From positions 1 to 35,270 of the forward strand of contig NKIT01000025.1 in the NCBI GenBank assembly GCA_002256185.1: a stretch of DNA of 35,270 bases, read 5' to 3'. The position numbers and the translations under genes were made by a program. The notes beneath the pieces are model-generated. The model ran no database searches. It was not told the origin of the DNA and worked only from the letters and a program-made list of their open reading frames with translations. Shown piece by piece: positions 16,127 through 23,689 of the stretch (positions within the stretch are counted from its first letter, which is position 1; each line of letters opens with the position of its first letter). The DNA is from Rhodobacteraceae bacterium PARR1 (GTDB lineage: Bacteria > Pseudomonadota > Alphaproteobacteria > Rhodobacterales > Rhodobacteraceae).

Positions 16127-16174
16127 TTCCTTCCTCACAAAAGATGCCGCCGCATGGTAAAGGCGCACGGTGCA

Positions 16175-16195
16175 CGCGGCTTTCGGTCAGCCGCG
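16175..16195 (-). terminator. Hairpin after the TetR gene
   Basis: CGCGGCT-TTCGGTC-AGCCGCG forms a perfect 7-bp stem just downstream of the tetR-type gene stop (16208). There is no clear T-tract, so it may be a weak or factor-assisted terminator. Confidence 0.35.
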
Positions 16196-16207
16196 AGGTG
16201 GGTGCCG

Positions 16208-16855
16208 TCAGCGGGGTTCGGTCACCTCGGGCAGGAAATCATGTTGGGCGTGGAAGCGGGCAATCTCTCGCGCAGGGGGCGCAATGCCGGTGTAGATCTG
16301 CACATAGGACGGAATGCGCGACATACGCACCGCCAAGGGCTCCTGCACCCGCATGGAGATATAGCCGATCTGCGCCAGATAGACCGTGCGCGCGCGAGTT
16401 TCGGCATCCACACCGGAATGGCCCCAACGGTGGAACATCTGCACCAAAGCCTCGATCCGGACCTGATCTTCATGGTGCAGGCGGGCCATGATCTGCGGGT
16501 CACTTTGCGCCCAGGACCGGATGGCGAATTCCAAGGCGCTGTCAAAGGCCTTGTCCCCCAGAAAGCAACTGATGACGTTCAGCATCGCCTCGGATTCGGT
16601 TTCGGCGAACGCCTTGCAGGCAGCGATCAGCCCGTCGCTTGTGCGCGACGCCCAGCGGTCGGCCAGTGCGGTCAACAGCGATTGGCGGTCAACGAAATGC
16701 CAATAAAAGCTGGTGCGCGCCAGTTTCAGGCGCTTGGACAGGCTTTGGATCGTGACGCTTTCCACGCCGGAATCGATCAGCAGATCATGCGCGGCCTCTA
16801 GCCAGACCTCGCGCGAGCCCCGCCAACCGGATTCTGGAAGTTCACCCTTGCTCAT
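16208..16855 (-). CDS. TetR/AcrR-family transcriptional regulator
   Basis: A 215-residue repressor-type protein. The N-terminal TetR HTH is clear: REVWLEAAHDLLIDSGVESVTIQSLSKRLKLARTSFYWHFVDRQSLLTAL (about 15-64). The C-terminal ligand domain is helical, with AIRSWAQSDPQIMARLHHEDQVRIEALVQMF. The frame opens much further upstream, but MSKGELPES at 16855 is the natural start; the ribosome site is weak. It lies 73 bases after the end of the flavoprotein pseudogene on the same strand, so it may have controlled that operon. Unlike its neighbours it looks intact. Its ligand is unknown. Confidence 0.88.
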   Translation of the reverse strand: MSKGELPESGWRGSREVWLEAAHDLLIDSGVESVTIQSLSKRLKLARTSFYWHFVDRQSLLTALADRWASRTSDGLIAACKAFAETESEAMLNVISCFLGDKAFDSALEFAIRSWAQSDPQIMARLHHEDQVRIEALVQMFHRWGHSGVDAETRARTVYLAQIGYISMRVQEPLAVRMSRIPSYVQIYTGIAPPAREIARFHAQHDFLPEVTEPR

Positions 16856-16928
16856 CGGGGTTTGTCTAAAGTCATTCCGCCAAGGGGGGAAGCGGTATCT
16901 CTGCCGCTGTGGCCTGCGGCGGGGGCGG

Positions 16929-18218
16929 TCATTCGGCCCCCGCGCGCCATTCCTTGTACCGCAGGAAGATATTCGCACCCAGCGATGAAAACGGCTCTGG
17001 CGGCAGGGTCACGGGTGCGGCCCCGGCGGCGAAAGAGCGGGTCGCCACCGATGTCTGGCCCATCGCAATGTCGGTGGTCGCGATGCCGGTCCGCGTGGGC
17101 CGCGCGGTGCCAAGGCCGTTGCAGACCGCGGCGGCGAACAGCCCCTGATCCAGCGCACGGGCGACGGACAGGCCGTTGCGCGTCAGGCACAGTTGCCCGG
17201 CACAGGTGAATTTCTACCGCACGCCCGCAAGTTGCGAAAAGCGGTCGGCGAATTTGCGTCGGCGCGCGGCGGCGGTGCGCATCAACGCCGCCTCAGTCGG
17301 TTCCATCCCCGGCAGAAAGGTCGCGCAGGTGCGGGTGATGATCCGGTTTCCGCCCAAGGCGGTGTCGATCCGGCGCATGGTGGTCCCCTTCGGGTCCGAA
17401 GGCGTGACGCCCAAACGCGGTTGCCCACCCAAGATGGCAAGCGTGGCCGCGTCCAAATCCACCGACATCGAGGCGTAAAGTTTCCCATGCATCAACTGCC
17501 CCTAGGCAAAGCCGAAGCGTTCCAGATGGCCGTTGTTGGCAAGGATCACCTGCCCCGCGCGGACGCGGCCATAGGGGGTGGCCAGCGTTCAGCCCGTGCT
17601 GCTGCGGGCAAAGGCAATGACGGGGGTGTTTTCCCAGATGCCGACACCGCTGGCGCGCAGCCCTTCGCCGAACCCCCGGATGAAACCGGCAGCTTGCAGC
17701 ATCACCGTGCCGGGGGTGTAGCCCCCCGACAGGTAGTGGCGGCTTCCGGTCGCTGTCGTCATCGCCTGCGCATCGAGGAATTCGTTCGCCTCACCCAACC
17801 CCGAAAGGTGCTGCGCGCAAGAGCGGTTCAGCGCATCCGCCGTGGGGCTGGCGGCACCGTTGATCTTGCCCACCGGGTCAAAGAAATTGCGGTTGATCCC
17901 GTAGTCATCGTCCGCCGCCTGCGCAAAGGCGATGGCGTGGCGGTTCAGCGCGATCATCGCCCGGTCATCGCCATGGCCGGAATAATCATCCGAGGTCAGC
18001 TCATGCGGCAAGTCGGTCATGAAGCCGGAATTGCGCCCCGATGCCCCTTCGGCCAGACGGCTGGCCGCAAGCTCGGCGACAGGCAGCGCGGGGTCGATCT
18101 GGCGCAGGCGGCGCGCGGCGGCAAGGTCTGCAAAACCCTCGCCGATGATCGCGGCATCCACGGCTGCGTTCCCCGGCAGTGGCACCGGCTCAGGCTGTCC
18201 GGGCAGCATGGCGGACAA
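16929..18218 (-). pseudogene. FAD-dependent amine/amino-acid oxidoreductase with three in-frame stops
   Basis: One continuous frame of about 430 codons encodes a DadA/PuuB-type flavoprotein. Seen are a degraded FAD-binding start (AAIIGEGFADLAAARRL, where the family has GxGxxG), SGRNSGFMTDLPHELTSDDY, GGYTPGTVMLQAAGFIRGF, ATPYGRVRAGQVILANNGHLERFGFA, LMHGKLYASMS, GNRIITRT and the end GLGTARPTRTGIATTDIA to FLRYKEWRAGAE. Stops interrupt it at 17589-17591 (TGA), 17502-17504 (TAG) and 17214-17216 (TAG), with no indel. Substitutions such as a Cys in FTCAGQLC, where the family usually has an aromatic residue, also suggest relaxed selection. Amine or amino-acid oxidation is inferred from the family; the start codon is uncertain. 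Confidence 0.85.
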
Positions 18219-18261
18219 GCCACAACGCCGCGATGCCGGGGGGTGCGCCGAGCAGTCTAGG

Positions 18262-19020
18262 TCATGCTTTGCCCTTCAGTCCCAGTCGGGTGGAAAAGCC
18301 GTCAAGGCCCTGTACCATATCCACCTTGGACCCCGCCATCTTGGCGCGCAGGGTGGCGTTCAGCCCGCCTTCGGTGGACAGGTTGCGCAAGGCACCGGCC
18401 AATTCGCCGGGGGCAGCGCGTTCAGGCAGATAGGCGCGGATCATCGCGGCAACATAAGCCTCTGCCGCCGCTGGATCGCCGGTATGTCCGGCCAGCCAGC
18501 CCGCAGCGGTCAGCAACTGGTCCAGCATCGGCGAACAGATGGCCGACACGCCCAGATGCGCGGCCAAGGCGGTCTCGGTCTCCAGCGTGATCACCGGATT
18601 GCGGGCACCGAACAGCGCCTCAAGGGTCGCGGAGGCCGGATAGACCGGCAGCGGGCAACCGCCCTTGGCGATGGGCGGCAGCGGGATCGTCAGGGCAATG
18701 TCGGTCGCCGGGGCGCACAGGCGGCGCAACTTGGCCAAGGGTGCATCCACCATGACCGAGATCACGCGGTGATCGGTGCGGAATGGCAGGCCGGGCAACA
18801 CCTCTTCGGCAACGCGGGCCAGAAGGCACAGGAACACCACATCCGACCCCGCCACCACATCGGCGTTGGTGGCGATGGTGACGCCCGCAACCTCTGCCGC
18901 CAAGGTGGCAGCGATGGCGGCGTTACGGGGCGAGATCAGGATTTCATGTCCCTGCCCTGCCAAGCCCCGCACCATGGCGCGGGTAATGTCCCCGGTTCCG
19001 ATAAAGCCCAGCCGCGCCAT
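18262..19020 (-). CDS. ProC-like pyrroline-5-carboxylate reductase family protein
   Basis: A 252-residue NAD(P)-dependent reductase of the ProC family. The N-terminal Rossmann motif is LGFIGTGDITRAMVRGL (about 4-20). SPRNAAIAATLAAE follows, as in P5C reductases, then ISVMVDAPLAKLRRL. The helical C-terminal dimer domain has ICSPMLDQLLTAAGWL and LSTEGGLNATLRAKM. Length is slightly below typical ProC (about 270). Two adjacent ATGs (19023 and 19020) follow AGGAGG; the second has the better spacing. It stands between two broken genes but is itself open, and its substrate may be a cyclic imine other than pyrroline-5-carboxylate. I would not equate it with the housekeeping proC. Confidence 0.8.
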   Translation of the reverse strand: MARLGFIGTGDITRAMVRGLAGQGHEILISPRNAAIAATLAAEVAGVTIATNADVVAGSDVVFLCLLARVAEEVLPGLPFRTDHRVISVMVDAPLAKLRRLCAPATDIALTIPLPPIAKGGCPLPVYPASATLEALFGARNPVITLETETALAAHLGVSAICSPMLDQLLTAAGWLAGHTGDPAAAEAYVAAMIRAYLPERAAPGELAGALRNLSTEGGLNATLRAKMAGSKVDMVQGLDGFSTRLGLKGKA

Positions 19021-19054
19021 CATTCCACCTCCTGATCGTCGTCGTCGGACAAGT

Positions 19055-19294
19055 CCAAACCCGACGTGACCAGCGGCCATCCTCGAACACGTCGCAGGCC
19101 TTGGACACGGCCAGATCCACATCAGCGGCGTAACAGGCGGCGACCTTTGCCAACAGATCACCCGTCGCGGGGTTCACACTGTCAAAGGTTTTGCCCGACA
19201 CGGCGGGGCGGAACGCGCCGTCGATGACGACCCCTGTCGGGAAGGTAAGACCGGCAGCGATGGCCTTGTCGCCATCATGGGCCAAAAGGGTCAT
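19055..19294 (-). pseudogene. Aldehyde dehydrogenase, only the N-terminus remains
   Basis: From the ATG at 19294 about 78 codons match the start of a PuuC-type aldehyde dehydrogenase: FPTGVVIDGAFRPAVSGKTF, SVNPATGDLLAKVA, DVDLAVSKACDVFEDGRWS. Such enzymes have about 490 residues with a catalytic Cys and Glu. Here the similarity stops after RWS, and the ProC-like gene begins only 35 bases later, so more than 400 codons have been deleted. The frame continues into the ProC-like gene with unrelated residues. It begins six bases after the dapA-type gene end, so it was part of the same operon. Confidence 0.8.
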
Positions 19295-19299
19295 GGGCC

Positions 19300-20182
19300 T
19301 TACTCCGCCTCGATCTCTGCCACGGTGCGTTTCAGCATGCACACCACCTGTTCAAGCTGACGCTTGTCGTCCTTGTTCAGCCCCCTCAGTAGCGGGCCTG
19401 CGGAATTGCCCATCATCTCGACCCCGTGCTTGATCCGTTTGGATGAACTTGCCGCCCTGGTCCAGAACGCGCATCAACGGCATCAGCGCCGACATGATGC
19501 GGCGGCCCTTGGTGACGTTGCCCTCTGCTGCGCAGGCCTGCCACAGCGCCAGATGTTCGGCGGGCAGGAAGTTCGAGCCACCGCAGACCAAGAGCTTTGC
19601 GCGCCCCATGCAAAGAACTCCAAGGCTTGGTCATCCATGCCGCAGGACAACTGAATTTGCGGGCAGTCGCGGGCCAGAACAGCCGCCCGGTTGATGTGGC
19701 CCGAGGATTCCTTGATGGTGCAGAAGGTGCGGCTGCGGCCCACGCGGTCAAGGAACGCCTCGCCCATGTTGATGCCCATGCGGCCGGGGTCGTTCTACAG
19801 CATGATCGGCAGAACGGCGACGCGGTCGATGGCAAGCGCATTCAGCGCGTTTTCCTGTTCGGTGGGCACCGCATAGGGGGGGAGAGCCGAAACGGATGCT
19901 GTCGGCCCCGATCCGGGCAGCATGTTCGGCCATGGCGATGGAATCCTCTTGCCGGATTGCCACGGTGGCGACCATCAGATGCACGCGCCCCTTGGTCAGT
20001 TCGCGCGCGAATGACGCCATCTCGCGGCGTTTATCCATCGACTGGGCGTAGTATTCGCCCGTCGATCCCCGGTTGATGATGCCATCCACGCCCGCCGCAA
20101 TCAGCCATTCGATATGGGCGGCAAAGGCGTCGCGGTCGATGGAACCGTCCTCGCGATGCGGCGGGATGTCGGGGGTGTCCAT
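19300..20182 (-). pseudogene. DapA-family aldolase/lyase, multiply disrupted
   Basis: Fragments in several frames rebuild a dihydrodipicolinate-synthase-family protein of about 295 residues: IEWLIAAGVDGIINRGSTGEYYAQS (residues 25-50), ATVAIRQEDSIAMAEHAARIGADSI, the Schiff-base Lys segment FCTIKESSGHINRA, CGMDDQALEFFAWGAQ, VCGGSNFLPAEHLALW, and the end SIKHGVEMMGNSAGPLLRGLNKDDKRQLE. A seven-G run on the plus strand (19876-19882) gives a frameshift. Where the family has MLYNDPGRMG, the Tyr codon is TAG (19795-19797). Two more frameshifts lie near 19590 and 19437. Not a housekeeping dapA by sequence; a catabolic aldolase or dehydratase is likely. Confidence 0.85.
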
Positions 20183-20246
20183 GCGCCCCTTCACCGATTG
20201 GCTTTTGCTGTGTCTGCCTGGTTTGCCGACTCAGGGCAGGGTCGCA

Positions 20247-20265
20247 CTACAATTTGTCTACAATT
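20247..20265. promoter_or_regulatory. Candidate GntR/FadR-type operator
   Basis: TTGT-CT-ACAA (20254-20263) has the form of GntR/FadR-family operators (inverted GT..AC half-sites), and the octamer CTACAATT occurs twice (20247-20254, 20258-20265) with an 11-base period. It lies about 70 bases upstream of the dapA-type pseudogene start. No GntR gene is in the window. Confidence 0.4.
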
Positions 20266-20372
20266 GAGAACACGAGCCGAAAGTCCGCCCCTGCGGACTG
20301 CAAGCGCAGGTCTGAGGGCGGCGCAGCCAAGGCAATCACAGCTCTAGGCGACAGGGCGGCGGACATAAGCAA

Positions 20373-20407
20373 ATCATGCCGACGGGAAGGCATCCCGTCG
20401 GCATGAT
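20373..20407 (-). terminator. Terminator hairpin after the amidohydrolase
   Basis: A perfect inverted repeat with 15-base arms, ATCATGCCGACGGGA / TCCCGTCGGCATGAT, around a 5-base loop. It starts 19 bases past the amidohydrolase stop. On the minus strand the stem is followed only by TTGCTT, so the T-tract is weak, but the stem is long and GC-rich. Confidence 0.7.
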
Positions 20408-20425
20408 ACAGTCGGCGCGACAGTG

Positions 20426-21880
20426 TCAGGCGCGGAACAGGTCTTGGGCGACCCCGGCCTTGTCCAGCAGGTAATCGCGGCTGACCTCGATCTCGGCCCG
20501 CAGTTTTGCCATGTCGTGGCCCAGAACCGCGCCCTGCCATTTGCGCACTTGCCCCGCACAGATCACCGTGGCGACGTTTGAGCGTTCCATCAGCGTGACC
20601 ACAGCGCCCGGCACATGGTTCAAGGGCGCGACGTTCAGCGCGGTGGCGTCCAGCAGGACGATGTCAGCCTCTTTGCCCGGGGTCAGGCTGCCGGTCTTAT
20701 GGTCCAGCTTCAGCCCCTTGGCCCCGCCCATCGTCGCCATGTTGATCACATCCACCGCCGACAAAAGCTTGGGATAATCCTCGCCGCGCAGGGCCAGATC
20801 ATTGGCCATCATACGCTGCAAGGTGATGGCCGCGCGCATCTGCGTGAAGGGGTCCGCCGTCATGGTGCATTCCACATCCGACGACAGCGACGGCAGCATG
20901 CCAAGGTCCAGACATTTCTGGATCGGCGGATTGCCGTGGCGCATCTGCATTTCGATCGGGACCGACAGCGAGACATGCGCGCCCGCATCGGCGGCCTTTT
21001 GCCATGCCATCTCACTCATCCCGGTCATGTGGATGAAGATGCAATCCGGCCCGAATTGCCCCGCAGCAGCCAGCGCGTCAAAGGTGGGGGCCATGCCGAA
21101 AGTGCCGACGATGTGCATCGCCAGCGGCAGGCCCAGCTCGCGTCCCGTGGCCCAAGCGGCCTCATACCCCGGCAGATAGATTTCGGCACCCATCACCATC
21201 GACAACAACTGATCGTCGCTGGCGAAGTGCTGCGCCTTGATACGGCGGGCGTCAGAGGGGTATTGCGCCTTTTCGCCCCAACCTTCGAAATAACCAAAGA
21301 CCGCGCGGCGGCCTGCGTCATGCAGGGCTTGGATCACGGCGTCGGAATGTTCGGGGCTGTGGTGGATCTGGCTGACATCCATCACCGTGGTCACACCGGC
21401 ATCGATCTGGCTGATCGACCCGAAGAGTTCCGAGATATAGACATCCTCAGGCCGGTAATGCAGCGAGAATTTCTGCAGCATCCATTCATAGTAATTCGCC
21501 CCGCTTTCGGGACGGCCATCATTCACAAGGATCGCATCGGCAAGGACCGACCGCAGCGCCGTTTCGAACTGGTGATGGTGGGTGTCGATGAAGCCCGGCA
21601 TCACCACATGGCCCGTCGCATCAATCACGGCGGCATCGGGGGCGTCGATATGGGCGGCGATGGCGATGATCTTCTTGCCCTCGATCAGCACATCGCCCTT
21701 GGCGAAATTGCCGATGGCCGGGTCCATCGACAGCACATGGCCGCCCCGGATCAGGGTCTTGCGTCCGGCTTGGCCGATCCCGGCGGGCAGGGCCGCAGAG
21801 GCGGCGCGGGTTGAGCCGCCACCTGCATCGGCGGGGGCGCGGGTCAGGGTCGGGCGTGTGGCATCACAGAATTTGCACAT
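20426..21880 (-). CDS. Amidohydrolase-family metal-dependent hydrolase
   Basis: A 484-residue cytoplasmic hydrolase of the amidohydrolase superfamily, AtzA/TrzN/SsnA-like subgroup. A beta-sandwich N-terminus (TLIRGGHVLSMDP, VLIEGKKIIAI) precedes PGFIDTHHHQFETALRS with metal ligands in the HxH at about 101-103. Further expected ligands are His256 (AMHIVGTF), His284 (FIHMTGMSE) and Asp335 (LSSDVECTM). The end has GSLTPGKEADIVLLD, typical of the family. The first residues contain CKFC, a possible metal-binding pair that is unusual. GGAGG is found 11 bases before the ATG. It follows the IclR gene by 50 bases in the same direction. The substrate (deamination or dechlorination of a ring or an amide) cannot be told from sequence. 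Confidence 0.9.
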   Translation of the reverse strand: MCKFCDATRPTLTRAPADAGGGSTRAASAALPAGIGQAGRKTLIRGGHVLSMDPAIGNFAKGDVLIEGKKIIAIAAHIDAPDAAVIDATGHVVMPGFIDTHHHQFETALRSVLADAILVNDGRPESGANYYEWMLQKFSLHYRPEDVYISELFGSISQIDAGVTTVMDVSQIHHSPEHSDAVIQALHDAGRRAVFGYFEGWGEKAQYPSDARRIKAQHFASDDQLLSMVMGAEIYLPGYEAAWATGRELGLPLAMHIVGTFGMAPTFDALAAAGQFGPDCIFIHMTGMSEMAWQKAADAGAHVSLSVPIEMQMRHGNPPIQKCLDLGMLPSLSSDVECTMTADPFTQMRAAITLQRMMANDLALRGEDYPKLLSAVDVINMATMGGAKGLKLDHKTGSLTPGKEADIVLLDATALNVAPLNHVPGAVVTLMERSNVATVICAGQVRKWQGAVLGHDMAKLRAEIEVSRDYLLDKAGVAQDLFRA

Positions 21881-21930
21881 GTCTTGTCTCTCCTCCCAAA
21901 GAATTTCGTAGTGCGTTTGATTGGCATTGA

Positions 21931-22731
21931 TCAGGGCCGGGTCAGCAGCGCCGACAGGGCCGGAATGCGGGCCGTGGCGGCGGACAGGCGACTTGCGGCG
22001 GCGCGCAGGTCGGGCAGCCGTTCGGCCACCATCTTTTCAGGCGTGACCAATCCCGTGTAGCCCGACGAATTCAGCGCCGCGACGACCTGCCCATCGGCAG
22101 CCCGGATCGGCACCGCAAGCGCGGTGATGCCGTAATCCAACTGGTCCACTGTCGCCGCATAACCTGTGCTCCGCGCATCACCGATGAGGCGGCGCAATTC
22201 GGCCTTGTCGGTCACTGTGCGCGTGGTCAGGGCAACGGGGGCCATCCGGTCCAAAGCCGCCTCTAGCGCATCATCCGGCAGACCGGCCAGCAAGACGCGC
22301 CCAAGGCTGGTAGCGTGGGCCGGATAGCGCGCCCCTACTACGGCGGATGCCCGGCGCGCGCGCTGGGTGGAATGGTGCGCGATGTAGATCACGTCGCTGC
22401 CGTCCAGCATCGCCACGGATGAGGCGTCGCCATGCGTTTCCACGATCTGCCGCAGTTCGGGCAGCATGAATTCATCGATCCGCGCCGCGAAGTAGAACCC
22501 CGACCCCAGCGCCATCACCTTGGGCCGCAGGTGGAACCGCTTGCCGTTCTGGCCGACATATCCCAGCGCCGACAGCGTGATCAGGCTGCGCCGCGCCGTG
22601 GCGGGCGAAACCCCGGTTCGGCGGGCAATGTCGGACAGGGTCATGTCGGGGTGGGCCGGGTCGAAACATTCCAGCACCGAAAGCCCGGTGGCCAAGGCCT
22701 CAACAAACTCTGCCGGGCGATCCGCCGTCAT
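21931..22731 (-). CDS. IclR-family regulator (PcaR/PobR-like)
   Basis: A 266-residue regulator. The N-terminal HTH is VEALATGLSVLECFDPAHPDMTLSDIARRTGVSPATARRSLITLSALGYV, followed by FHLRPKVMALGSGF as in the PcaU/PcaR/PobR branch that controls aromatic catabolism. The C-terminal effector domain has ASVVGARYPAHATSLGRVLLAG, ALTTRTVTD and YGITALAVPIRAADGQVVAALN. The frame is open well upstream, but the ATG at 22731 follows the dioxygenase stop by one base, so the two are coupled. It probably controls the divergent promoters at 23594-23689 in response to an aromatic intermediate (inference). Confidence 0.92.
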   Translation of the reverse strand: MTADRPAEFVEALATGLSVLECFDPAHPDMTLSDIARRTGVSPATARRSLITLSALGYVGQNGKRFHLRPKVMALGSGFYFAARIDEFMLPELRQIVETHGDASSVAMLDGSDVIYIAHHSTQRARRASAVVGARYPAHATSLGRVLLAGLPDDALEAALDRMAPVALTTRTVTDKAELRRLIGDARSTGYAATVDQLDYGITALAVPIRAADGQVVAALNSSGYTGLVTPEKMVAERLPDLRAAASRLSAATARIPALSALLTRP

Positions 22732-22732
22732 C

Positions 22733-23593
22733 TTAGCCTGCCGGGGCCAGCACAAAGTCAAACGCGCATTTGGCGTCGGGCTTCTTGTCGGTCGGCGGCA
22801 GGGTGTCAGTTTTCTTGACCGTCTCAAGCTTGGTGACCAAGGACCGGCGCACGCCAAAGACGGCGTCGTTATCCAGATATTCGGTCGCCTCAAAGAACAT
22901 CTCGGTCGTGATGGCGCGGTAGCCTTCGGCGCGGATGATATAATGCAGGTGCGACGCCCGCCACGAATGGCGCTGGCCTGCGCGCAACAGCCGCCCGACC
23001 GGACCGTCATAGGGCACGGTATAGGGTTTGGGCAGCACGGTCGTATACCAATACTCGCCCTTGTCATTGGCCGTGATGATGGCGCGCAGGTCGAACTTGT
23101 CCTGCCCACTGGCCTGTTCCTGAATGGGGTAAGTCCCCGCAGCATCGGCCTGCCAAGTGTCAATCACCGCGCCGGGGATCGGATTGCCCAGCGTGTCGCG
23201 CACCTGTCCCTGAACCAGCAGAACCGCGCCATCGCGCCCGCGACCCAGATCACCGCCAAGCGCCATGCGCGGCGCATCGTCCAGATAGAACGGCCCAAGG
23301 TTCGATCCTTCGGTCGCGCCGCCGCGCGTGTTGATCATGTCCACCAGCGCGGAAAAGCCCAAGACATCCGACAGCAGGATGAATTCGTGCCGTTCGGGGG
23401 TGGAGATTTGTCCGCAGTCATACAGGAAATTCAGCACCCCGATCCATTCGTCATGGGTCAGGTTCACCTCACGCGTGTAGTCGTGCAGATGGTCGATGAA
23501 GGCTTCGAGCAGGAACTTCAGGCGGCTGCCCTCGGCCGTTTTGAACGAGGCCTTGACCGCTTCGGTGATGGTGAACTGGTTGATGTCGCGCAT
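22733..23593 (-). CDS. Intradiol ring-cleavage dioxygenase, hydroxyquinol 1,2-dioxygenase type
   Basis: A 286-residue Fe(III) enzyme that opens a catechol-type ring between the hydroxyls. The N-terminal helical domain (EWIGVLNFLYDCGQISTPERHEFILLSDVLGFSALVDMI) is the dimerisation domain of catechol/hydroxyquinol dioxygenases. Iron ligands by alignment are Tyr155 (AGTYPIQ), Tyr191 (KPYTVPYDGP), His215 and His217 (SHLHYII), with the 36- and 24-residue spacings seen in catechol dioxygenases. GSNLGPFYLDDAP and LLRAGQRHSWR favour the hydroxyquinol subgroup; the product would be maleylacetate. No maleylacetate reductase is in the window. First gene of the operon with iclR and perhaps the amidohydrolase. 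Confidence 0.92.
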   Translation of the reverse strand: MRDINQFTITEAVKASFKTAEGSRLKFLLEAFIDHLHDYTREVNLTHDEWIGVLNFLYDCGQISTPERHEFILLSDVLGFSALVDMINTRGGATEGSNLGPFYLDDAPRMALGGDLGRGRDGAVLLVQGQVRDTLGNPIPGAVIDTWQADAAGTYPIQEQASGQDKFDLRAIITANDKGEYWYTTVLPKPYTVPYDGPVGRLLRAGQRHSWRASHLHYIIRAEGYRAITTEMFFEATEYLDNDAVFGVRRSLVTKLETVKKTDTLPPTDKKPDAKCAFDFVLAPAG

Positions 23594-23665
23594 GGGTCAG
23601 CCTCCCTCGCATTTCCCGTTGACGTGAAGCTAGGGCGGCCCATATCTTTCGGCAAGAGAATTTAT

Positions 23666-23680
23666 TTTCGCTGTGCGAAA
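23666..23680. promoter_or_regulatory. 15-bp palindrome, candidate IclR operator
   Basis: TTTCGC-TGT-GCGAAA is a perfect palindrome of 15 bases between the divergent dioxygenase and citryl-CoA-lyase-like genes, ending just before the AGGAAG ribosome site of the latter. IclR-family operators such as that of PcaR are pseudo-palindromes of about this length. The regulator gene is three genes away at most. Confidence 0.5.
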
Positions 23681-23689
23681 GGAAGTGGC

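Noticed and set aside
15119-16168. Start of the replication-type gene at ATG 16168
   Set aside because: This ATG lies outside the right att repeat in host DNA, so it cannot be the element's own start; GTG 16075 has a ribosome site within the element.
16929-18218. Recoding of TAG/TGA (pyrrolysine, selenocysteine or suppression) in the flavoprotein gene
   Set aside because: The neighbouring operon genes also carry frameshifts and a large deletion, and the FAD motif itself is degraded, so decay is the better explanation.
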